Shown here piece after piece: positions 1 to 5,733 of a DNA stretch of 5,733 nt. The DNA comes from JAVBOJ01 sp031550755. GTDB lineage: Bacteria > Bacillota > Clostridia > Oscillospirales > UBA929. The position numbers were made by a program, and so were the translations under genes. The DNA is taken from NCBI GenBank assembly GCA_031550755.1, contig JAVBOJ010000077.1, positions 1 through 5,733 of the forward strand. The letters are read 5' to 3'. The notes beneath the pieces are model-generated. The model was given only the letters and a program-made list of their open reading frames with translations. It ran no database searches and was not told where the DNA came from. How positions within the stretch are numbered: position 1 is the first letter of the stretch; every line of letters starts with the position of its first letter.

Positions 1-1
1 C

Positions 2-124
2 GCGCTGACGGCGGCGGTCGCGGCGGCCAAGGAGCTGCCCGAAATCGCTGCGCAGACCGAGATAGACGCCGCCGAGGCCGCGATCAATACCGCGCTGGCG
101 GGGCTTGTCCGGCTGCCCCTTGCG
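2..124 (+). repeat. FIVAR-like helical module, copy 1 (inside the lyase gene)
   Basis: The first 41 codons encode an Ala-rich amphipathic helical stretch ending in GLVRLPLA. It aligns without gaps to the segment at 5576-5698 of the next gene, with 24 of 41 residues identical (my hand count), including the shared LT.AVAAAK start and the GL.RLP end. Such modules usually serve as spacers or surface/sugar-binding repeats in Gram-positive exoproteins; which role applies here is unknown. The module begins before the window. Confidence 0.6.
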
Positions 125-3100
125 CCCTATACCGCCCCCGCGTATCAAATGGAATACCTCACCCGGGGACTGGTCGCCATCCTGACCGACGGCGGCGTGT
201 TCCTCTCGTGGCGCTATCTGGGCACCGATGATCCCGCCGTGGCCTTCAACCTTTACCGCGACGGCGAGAAGATCAACGCCAGCCCCCTGACCGGCGCCAC
301 CAACTATCTGGACGCCGGCGGCACAGCCGATGCGCAGTACACCATAGCCACCGTTTTGAACGACGTTGAGACCCTCGACGAGACGATTGTCACGCCGTGG
401 ACGAACAATTACATGAGCATTCCGCTGCAAAAGCCTGCGGGCGGACGCACCCTGTCCGGCACCTTTGAATACAGAGCCAGCGACTCCTCGGCCGGCGACG
501 CGGACGGCGACGGCGTCTATGAGATCTTTGTCAAATGGGATCCCACCAACGCCAAGGACAACTCTCAGTCCGGACACACCGGCAACACCCTGATCGACTG
601 CTACAAGCTCGACGGCGAGCTGCTGTGGCGCATCGATCTGGGCGTGAACATCCGCTCGGGCGCACATTACACCCAGTTTATGGTTTACGATCTCAACGGC
701 GACGGCAAGGCCGAGCTGGTCTGCAAGACCGCCGACGGCACCGTGGACGGCATCGGGCAGGTCATCGGCGACGCCTCCAGGGACTACCGCAATTCCGGCG
801 GCTACATTCTGGACGGCCCGGAATACCTCACGGTGTTCAACTGCGAAAACGGCGCCATCATGCACACCGTCAATTATGATCCCCCGCGCACCGTCGTCTC
901 CAACTGGGGAGATACCTACGGCAACCGCGTGGATCGCTTTTTGGCCTGCGTGGCCTATCTCGACGGCGTGCATCCGTCGGTCGTCATGTGCCGCGGCTAT
1001 TATTCCCAGACCTTCCTCGTGGCCTTCGATTTGGTGGACGGACAGCTCGTCCGCCGCGCCAGCTTCTATTCCTCCACCTATGAAAACGGCAGCCGGTACG
1101 AGGGGCAGGGCAACCATTCGGTCAGCGTGGCCGATGTGGACAATGACGGCAAGGACGAAATCGTCTACGGCGCCATCGTGTTTGACGATGATTTGACGCC
1201 CATCCACAGAACCGGCCTCGGGCACGGCGACGCCCAGCACACCGGCGACCTCGACCCGACCCGCCCGGGTCTGGAGATTTTCAGCGTCCATGAGAGCGCG
1301 CCGATGACCGGCCCCAACTATGAAATGCGCGACGCGCTGACCGGCGAGATCCTGTGGGGCGTGCGCATCAAAGAGGGCGAGAACACCGACGTGGGGCGCG
1401 GCATGTCCGCCGATATCGACCCGCGTTACGCCGGCAGCGAGAGCTGGACGAATACCATCATCAACAGCAGCGAATTCCAGGCGCTGTCGCCGCTGCACGA
1501 CGCCAGGGGCAACATCATTAACGGCGAGAACAAGGCCCCGCAGGTGCCGGCCAACTTCGCCATTTGGTGGGACGGCGACCTCGAGCGCGAGATGCTGGAC
1601 AGCCAGTTCAACTACAACGCCGGCGTGGGCGTGCCGACCATCTTCGATTGGAACTGGAAGGCGTCCAAGGTCGAGACCCTGCTGGTCATGAACGGCACCC
1701 AGACCAACAACTCCACCAAGGCCAATCCCATGCTGCAGGCCGACCTCTTCGGCGACTGGCGCGAGGAAGTCGTCGCCCGCACCGATGATTCGACCGCCAT
1801 GCGCATCTATTCGACCACCGCGCTGACCACCACCCGCCTGTATACCCTGATGCACAACCGCCATTACCGTCTGGGCGTCGCGTGGCAAAACGTGGCGTAC
1901 AACCAGCCGCCCAATTTGGATTACTTCCTCGGCACCGGGATGGAAATGCCCAGACAGCCCAACATCGCCGTCGTCAAGGCCGAGCCGGGCACCGGCCCCG
2001 TGGCCGTGCTTCCCGGAACGCCGGAGAATTTCGTCGCCGTTGAGGCTAAGAACGAGTACGCCACCCTGTCGTGGGACTTCGTGGTCGGCGCGCGCAACTA
2101 TGAGGTGTATATCCGCTTCGCCTCCGAGCCGGCCAGTGCCTATCGTTTGGCCGCCAACGTTTATAGCAATCAGGCCACCGTGCTGAACCTTCTCAACAAC
2201 CGCAACTATTACGCCAAGGTGCGCGCGGTCAATGCCGCGGGCGTGTCGGAGTTTTCCGAGGAAATCCTGCTGGAGATCCGCTATGTCGCCCCGGCGGCCG
2301 TCGAAACCTTTGAGGAGCATACGGCCTCCGAGCTTCCGTGGAGCGCCGCCGGCGGCATCTCGGGCAACGGCAGCGCGTCCATGTCGCAGTCCATTGAGAC
2401 TTACGGCGCGACCGGCAAGGCCGGACGGTATCAGGGCAGCGGCTCGGGCAGCCGCGGCATTCAACTCAACCTGCACCAGCCCATCGCGTATGATCTGGTC
2501 GTCTTTGAGGCCGACTGGTACGCCGCGCAGGGCACCCGTTCGGGCAATCCCTACCTGAAATTCGCCATTCAGGACGGCAAGACCTCCACCGCCGGCGGAG
2601 ACAATCAGTTTATCACCTTTGCCGTGACCGGCGGCAAGATGTACTATTTCACCGGCAATCTGGCCGACGGCGCGGCGCTGCCCGCGAGCGCGGCGGAGAT
2701 CATCTCCACGGCGGCGCAGAACAAATGGTATCATCTCAAGGTCGAGCTCGACTTTGCAAGCAAGCTCATCAGCTTCAAGCTCACCGATCCGGTCGGCGCT
2801 CAGGTGGCCGCCGCTGCCGGCGTGCCGTTCGCGGCCAGCGTGAACTACAAGCAGCAGGTGGAATCGTTCCGCTTCCTGATCCAGCGCTCAGACGCCGTTG
2901 TCACCACCTATTTGGACAACGTTTATATCGGACCCAAGAATGCCGGCGGAGAAGAGATTATCGAGGCCGACAAGGACGCCCTGATTGCCGCCGTGGCCGC
3001 CGCCCGTGCGCTGGATGCCGCCAAGTTCGTGGACTTCAGTGCGATTCCGCCGCTTCTGGCGTGGGCCGACGATGTCATCGCCGACATCACCGCCCCGCAG

Positions 3101-3403
3101 ACCGATGTGGACGCCTGTCTGGCCGCGCTCAACGCGGCTGTGGGCAACCTTGTGAAAATCGGCACCGTGATCACGCCGAAAAACAGCCTGATCTCGGTCA
3201 AAAAAGGCAAGACTTTCCAGATCGTGCTGACCACCGACGTCAATTCCGCCTACATCAAATACACCCCGCTCAACCCGCTGGTGGCCACCGTCAGCGACAC
3301 CGGTCTGATCACCGGCGTGAAAGCCGGCACCACCATGATCTTGATTACGTCCACCGACGGCTCCAAGATCACGAAATCGCTCACCATCAACGTCACCAAC
3401 TGA
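2..3403 (+). CDS. Secreted multidomain rhamnogalacturonan lyase, PL11 (YesW/YesX family), 5' partial
   Basis: The frame is open from base 2 to the TGA at 3401-3403, giving 1133 residues with the N-terminus missing. The ATG at 149 is not the start: it has no ribosome binding site or signal peptide, and the frame upstream encodes a FIVAR-like helical module (about residues 1-41). The PL11 catalytic domain spans about residues 48-658. Recognisable blocks include EYLTRGLVAI, GVFLSWRYLGTD, AFNLYRDG, FVKWDPTNAKDNSQSG, LDCYKLDG-like text, GLGHGDAQHTGDLDP, FAIWWDGDLEREMLD and LFGDWREEVVART. DxDGDG-type calcium loops lie at about 166-171, 230-235 and 378-383, as in the eight-bladed propeller of this family. 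Then come an FN3-like domain (about 670-762), a LamG-like jelly roll (768-981), a second FIVAR-like module (990-1054) and a Big_2-like domain (1055-1133). Family members cleave the Rha-GalA backbone of rhamnogalacturonan I by beta-elimination; endo or exo action cannot be told here. No LPXTG or SLH anchor is seen at the C-terminus. The family call is strong; the accessory domain names are by resemblance. Confidence 0.9.
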   Translation, partial: ALTAAVAAAKELPEIAAQTEIDAAEAAINTALAGLVRLPLAPYTAPAYQMEYLTRGLVAILTDGGVFLSWRYLGTDDPAVAFNLYRDGEKINASPLTGATNYLDAGGTADAQYTIATVLNDVETLDETIVTPWTNNYMSIPLQKPAGGRTLSGTFEYRASDSSAGDADGDGVYEIFVKWDPTNAKDNSQSGHTGNTLIDCYKLDGELLWRIDLGVNIRSGAHYTQFMVYDLNGDGKAELVCKTADGTVDGIGQVIGDASRDYRNSGGYILDGPEYLTVFNCENGAIMHTVNYDPPRTVVSNWGDTYGNRVDRFLACVAYLDGVHPSVVMCRGYYSQTFLVAFDLVDGQLVRRASFYSSTYENGSRYEGQGNHSVSVADVDNDGKDEIVYGAIVFDDDLTPIHRTGLGHGDAQHTGDLDPTRPGLEIFSVHESAPMTGPNYEMRDALTGEILWGVRIKEGENTDVGRGMSADIDPRYAGSESWTNTIINSSEFQALSPLHDARGNIINGENKAPQVPANFAIWWDGDLEREMLDSQFNYNAGVGVPTIFDWNWKASKVETLLVMNGTQTNNSTKANPMLQADLFGDWREEVVARTDDSTAMRIYSTTALTTTRLYTLMHNRHYRLGVAWQNVAYNQPPNLDYFLGTGMEMPRQPNIAVVKAEPGTGPVAVLPGTPENFVAVEAKNEYATLSWDFVVGARNYEVYIRFASEPASAYRLAANVYSNQATVLNLLNNRNYYAKVRAVNAAGVSEFSEEILLEIRYVAPAAVETFEEHTASELPWSAAGGISGNGSASMSQSIETYGATGKAGRYQGSGSGSRGIQLNLHQPIAYDLVVFEADWYAAQGTRSGNPYLKFAIQDGKTSTAGGDNQFITFAVTGGKMYYFTGNLADGAALPASAAEIISTAAQNKWYHLKVELDFASKLISFKLTDPVGAQVAAAAGVPFAASVNYKQQVESFRFLIQRSDAVVTTYLDNVYIGPKNAGGEEIIEADKDALIAAVAAARALDAAKFVDFSAIPPLLAWADDVIADITAPQTDVDACLAALNAAVGNLVKIGTVITPKNSLISVKKGKTFQIVLTTDVNSAYIKYTPLNPLVATVSDTGLITGVKAGTTMILITSTDGSKITKSLTINVTN
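2966..3163 (+). repeat. FIVAR-like helical module, copy 2 (C-terminal part of the lyase)
   Basis: Residues about 989-1054 of the partial lyase (ADKDALIAAVAAARALDA to AVGNLVKIG) have the same layout as the other two copies: an Asp/Lys-rich lead, an LIAAVAAA helix, a middle helix, and a final TDVDACLAALNAAV helix. It is more divergent than copies 1 and 3 are from each other. It links the jelly-roll domain to the terminal Big_2-like domain, so a spacer role is plausible. Confidence 0.55.
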
Positions 3404-3414
3404 GTGTGTCCGCT

Positions 3415-3446
3415 TTGGGAGCCCGACCAACCGGCCGGGCTCCCAA
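3415..3446 (+). terminator. GC-rich stem-loop after the lyase gene, possible terminator or mRNA 3'-end stabiliser
   Basis: TTGGGAGCCCG (3415-3425) and CGGGCTCCCAA (3436-3446) form a perfect 11-bp inverted repeat around a 10-base loop, starting 12 bases after the lyase stop codon. The bases that follow (GGTTGCGTTTGCTGG) contain only short T runs, so this is not a textbook intrinsic terminator. It could attenuate rather than end transcription into the esterase gene, or protect the upstream mRNA. The hairpin is certain in sequence; its role is inferred. Confidence 0.5.
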
Positions 3447-3467
3447 GGTTGCGTTTGCTGGAGGTTT

Positions 3468-3486
3468 ACGGGGAGACGCTCTCCGT
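3468..3486 (+). promoter_or_regulatory. Small hairpin in the leader of the esterase gene
   Basis: GGAGA (3472-3476) and TCTCC (3480-3484) pair around a CGC loop, and AC/GT (3468-3469 with 3485-3486) can extend the stem across a two-base bulge. It lies about 15 bases before the ribosome binding site. It is short and could be chance in GC-rich DNA. No riboswitch class or convincing promoter is recognisable in this gap. Confidence 0.25.
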
Positions 3487-3500
3487 GAAGGAATAATATT

Positions 3501-3507
3501 AAAGGAG
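3501..3507 (+). promoter_or_regulatory. Ribosome binding site of the double esterase gene
   Basis: AAAGGAG lies 7 bases before the ATG at 3515, in an A-rich stretch that stands out from the GC-rich surroundings. The match to the Shine-Dalgarno consensus, the spacing and the signal peptide that follows together fix the start of the downstream gene. Confidence 0.9.
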
Positions 3508-3514
3508 AAGAAAC

Positions 3515-3595
3515 ATGAAGAAGTCTCGCAGACTGTTGGCCCTGTTCCTGTGCGCGTTTATGCTGATGTCCATCCTGCCCGTCGCGGCGTTTGCC
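3515..3595 (+). other. Signal peptide of the double esterase
   Basis: The N-terminus has the three classical parts: a basic start (MKKSRR), a hydrophobic core (LLALFLCAFMLMSILPVAA), and a likely signal peptidase I site after AFA at residue 27, followed by an acidic segment (DGAEEDG). The protein is therefore expected to leave the cell through the Sec system. A lipobox is not convincing: the only Cys, at residue 13, sits inside the hydrophobic core. Confidence 0.9.
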
Positions 3596-5733
3596 GACGG
3601 CGCGGAGGAGGACGGCTTCTCGGCGCAGGCCGCTCCCACCATTTTCCTCGTAGGCGACTCGACCGTCAAGTATGGCAGTTCCGGCAACATCGGCTGGGGC
3701 GAACGCTTCGCCCAGTATTTTGACGGCGTGACCGTCAACAATCAGGCCATTGCCGGTCGCTCCAGCAAGCAGTTTTGGGCGGAAAATCGTTATGTGACCG
3801 TCACAAACGCCTTGCAGCCCGGCGACATTGTCATCATCCAGTGGGGTCACAATGACGCCAACCACGGCAACGCCACCCGTTACACCCCGCCGGGCGACAT
3901 CGACACCGCCGGCACCTTCCAGAACTACCTCAAGCTGTATGTCGAGGGCGCGCGCGCCAAGGGCGCCATCCCCGTGCTGGCCACCGTGCCCGCTACCTGC
4001 AACAACACCCTCAACTATGACGGCGAAATCGGCACCTTCTATGACGAGATAAACGGCGTGTTTTTGGAGAGCTTCCCCAAATACGCCCGGGCCACCCGTG
4101 ACGTCGCCGCGGCGCTGAACGTGCCCCTGATCGACGTCAACGTCCTGACCAAGGATTTCTTCAACACCCTGCCCAACAAGGCCGAGGGATATTTACAGGC
4201 TGACGGCGTCCACTTCACCGACGCCGGCGCGACCGCCATTGCCAAGCTGATTGCCAAGGAAATGGTGCTGGGGCAGATCCCGGGATACACCTATGTCAAG
4301 TCCGACGTGGTGGCCACCGGCTACAAGTTCAACATGGGCCCGAGACTTGTTGACGGCTATATAAACATCGGCATCACCGACGCCTACACCAAAACCAACG
4401 GCTTCGGCTGGCTACAAAACGCGTCGTATTCCACACTGAGCCGTGTCGATGACGGCGACACCGACGTCCTTAAGAGCCAGTATATCAGAGGCACCGGCTT
4501 CAAGGAAGGCGAGGACAGCGACGTCACCGGTGCGCACGCCACCTATATCTGGCCCACCTTTGTCGTCGATCTGCCGGCCGGCGTGTACAATGTGCGTACC
4601 GTCATCGGCCGCCAGAGCACCAGCTATGTCTCGGGCGCGAAGATTGAGGAAGTGCTGAAGGCCGTGCCGTATTACACCGGCGGTCTGCCCAACACCACCT
4701 CGGTCGTGCCGGTGGGTCAATACATCACATCTGCCGCCGGCACCTATAAGGACACCACCTTCACGGCCGCCGTCTGGGACGGCCAGCTCACCGTCGAGCT
4801 GACCGGCGTCAACCCCATGCTCTGCGCGCTGGAGATCACCCCCGTGACGGCGCTGGAGCCGGGCGCCAAGCCCACCATCCATCTGGCCGGAGACTCCACC
4901 GTGGCCGCGTATGACGCCAACCAGGTCGGCTGGGGCGTGACCCTGCCGAATTATTTCACCAGCGACGTCGCCATCAATAACGCCGCCGTGGGCGGGCTCG
5001 CCGCCAAAACCTACATCAACGACGCGCATTTCAACAACCTGCTTCAGACCGTGCGCCCGGGCGATTATCTGTTCGTCGATTGGGGTCACAATGACTCCAC
5101 CGCCGTGCGCCCCAACCGTTACCTCGATCCTGTCGAGTTCAAGGTCTGGCTGAAAAAGTACATTGACGCCGCCCGCGCCTTCGGCCTGACCCCGGTGTTT
5201 GTCACCCCGGTCAACATGAACAAGTACGATGAGAACAACAACTTCTACAACACCTTCGCCGCGTGGACACAGGCGCAGCGCGAAATCGCCGCCGCCGAGG
5301 GCGTGACCCTCATCGACCTCAACGCCGCCAGCTTGGAGTACCTGCAGGCGATGGGCCCCGCCGAGGCGCTCAAATACTTCAAAACCAGTGACACCACCCA
5401 CTTAAATCAGCTCGGCGCCGAGCGGGCCGCCCGCGCCGTGGCCGATCTGGTCAGCAAGACCGATCTGCCCATCGCGCCGTTTGCCTTTGCCGACAATGAC
5501 AAGGACAATCTGATGATCGCGCTGGCCTCCGCCAGTGTCAAAACCGAATCCAAATACACGGCCGCCAGCTTTGCCGAGCTGACCTCGGCGGTCGCCGCCG
5601 CCAAAGCCCTGCCCGCCAGCGCCACACAGGCGCAGGTGGACGCCGCCGCCGCGGCCGTCACCGCCGCCATGGACGGGCTGTCCCGGCTGCCCGACGCGGC
5701 CTGTCCCCGGCCGGCCCGCCCGATGGCCTCTCT
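3515..5733 (+). CDS. Secreted tandem rhamnogalacturonan acetylesterase (two SGNH/CE12-type domains), 3' partial
   Basis: The frame runs open from the ATG at 3515 to the window end, 739 codons without a stop. A signal peptide (residues 1-27) is followed by SGNH domain 1 (about 40-262): GDST with Ser49, block II AGRSS with Gly81, QWGHND with Asn113, and DGVH with Asp230/His233. A beta-sandwich domain follows (about 270-443; YKFNMGP, GYINI, GFGW, FVVDLPAGVYNV), resembling the N-terminal galactose-binding-like domain of many bacterial CE12 esterases. SGNH domain 2 (about 452-648) has GDST with Ser461, VGGLAAKTY with Gly494, DWGHND with Asn526, and DTTH with Asp626/His629. A FIVAR-like module (about 660-726) comes last. 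CE12 enzymes remove acetyl esters from galacturonic acid in rhamnogalacturonan I, which suits the lyase gene just upstream. Related families act on acetyl-xylan, so the substrate rests partly on context. Both catalytic sets look complete. Two active sites in one chain is unusual; known CE12 esterases such as YesT have one. Confidence 0.85.
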   Translation, partial: MKKSRRLLALFLCAFMLMSILPVAAFADGAEEDGFSAQAAPTIFLVGDSTVKYGSSGNIGWGERFAQYFDGVTVNNQAIAGRSSKQFWAENRYVTVTNALQPGDIVIIQWGHNDANHGNATRYTPPGDIDTAGTFQNYLKLYVEGARAKGAIPVLATVPATCNNTLNYDGEIGTFYDEINGVFLESFPKYARATRDVAAALNVPLIDVNVLTKDFFNTLPNKAEGYLQADGVHFTDAGATAIAKLIAKEMVLGQIPGYTYVKSDVVATGYKFNMGPRLVDGYINIGITDAYTKTNGFGWLQNASYSTLSRVDDGDTDVLKSQYIRGTGFKEGEDSDVTGAHATYIWPTFVVDLPAGVYNVRTVIGRQSTSYVSGAKIEEVLKAVPYYTGGLPNTTSVVPVGQYITSAAGTYKDTTFTAAVWDGQLTVELTGVNPMLCALEITPVTALEPGAKPTIHLAGDSTVAAYDANQVGWGVTLPNYFTSDVAINNAAVGGLAAKTYINDAHFNNLLQTVRPGDYLFVDWGHNDSTAVRPNRYLDPVEFKVWLKKYIDAARAFGLTPVFVTPVNMNKYDENNNFYNTFAAWTQAQREIAAAEGVTLIDLNAASLEYLQAMGPAEALKYFKTSDTTHLNQLGAERAARAVADLVSKTDLPIAPFAFADNDKDNLMIALASASVKTESKYTAASFAELTSAVAAAKALPASATQAQVDAAAAAVTAAMDGLSRLPDAACPRPARPMAS
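5576..5698 (+). repeat. FIVAR-like helical module, copy 3 (C-terminal part in view of the esterase)
   Basis: These 41 codons (ELTSAVAAAKALPA to GLSRLPDA) are the counterpart of the segment at 2-124, with 24 of 41 residues identical without gaps. The complete module begins near 5492 (DNDKDNLMIALASA). In the lyase gene the same module leads straight into a catalytic domain, so the esterase may also continue into a further domain beyond the window. That continuation is inference. Confidence 0.6.

Noticed and set aside
149..151. ATG as the start of the rhamnogalacturonan lyase
   Set aside because: There is no Shine-Dalgarno sequence before it and no signal peptide after it, and the upstream frame is open and encodes a FIVAR-like module homologous to one in the next gene.
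3465..3499. Promoter with TTTACG as -35 and TAATAT as -10
   Set aside because: The 23-base spacing is too long, and a start site after TAATAT would fall at or inside the ribosome binding site.
2725..3723. 332-codon + strand frame overlapping the lyase end and the esterase start
   Set aside because: Its translation is Arg/Gln/Gly-rich with no domain pattern, and it overlaps two recognised genes in another frame.
2888..3865. 325-codon antisense open frame spanning the end of the lyase, the gap and the start of the esterase
   Set aside because: It crosses two well-supported genes on the opposite strand and has low-complexity Gly/Asp/Val-rich content typical of antisense frames in GC-rich DNA.
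4895..4897. Second SGNH domain as an inactive relic
   Set aside because: Ser461, Gly494, Asn526, Asp626 and His629 are all present, so only the residues after the block II glycine are altered.
4412..5401. 329-codon antisense open frame inside the esterase gene
   Set aside because: It lies opposite conserved SGNH catalytic motifs, and its Gly/Val/His-rich translation matches no family I know. It is a shadow of GC-ending codons on the + strand.

Overview
The window is GC-rich (GC-ending codons dominate) and reads entirely on the + strand. It looks like part of a secreted pectin-degradation locus of an anaerobic Gram-positive (Firmicutes/Clostridia-type) bacterium. The reasons are a strong AAAGGAG ribosome binding site, a Gram-positive-style signal peptide, and large modular exoenzymes carrying FIVAR-like three-helix, Big_2-like and FN3-like accessory modules. 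The taxonomic call is inference: no marker gene is present.

Layout: (1) Positions 2-3403 hold the 3' part of a large gene whose start lies before the window. Its product in view is a FIVAR-like helical module, a complete rhamnogalacturonan lyase domain of polysaccharide lyase family 11 (YesW/YesX type), an FN3-like domain, a LamG-like jelly-roll domain, a second FIVAR-like module and a C-terminal Big_2-like domain. (2) Positions 3404-3514 form a 111-base gap with a perfect 11-bp GC-rich stem-loop just after the lyase stop, a smaller hairpin, and the ribosome binding site of the next gene. (3) From 3515 to the window end runs a second secreted gene with no stop inside the window, which a stop-to-stop ORF caller would miss. 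Its product has a signal peptide, an SGNH/GDSL esterase domain of the rhamnogalacturonan acetylesterase type (CE12), a beta-sandwich domain, a second CE12-type domain and a FIVAR-like module.

Function: the two proteins fit a two-step attack on the rhamnogalacturonan I backbone of pectin outside the cell. The double esterase would remove acetyl groups from galacturonic acid residues, exposing the backbone for beta-eliminative cleavage by the lyase. The most unusual points are the tandem esterase built from two differently organised CE12 units, the altered block II in its second unit, and the related FIVAR-like modules shared by the two proteins. Both proteins are incomplete in the window. I saw no RNA genes, mobile elements or CRISPR arrays.
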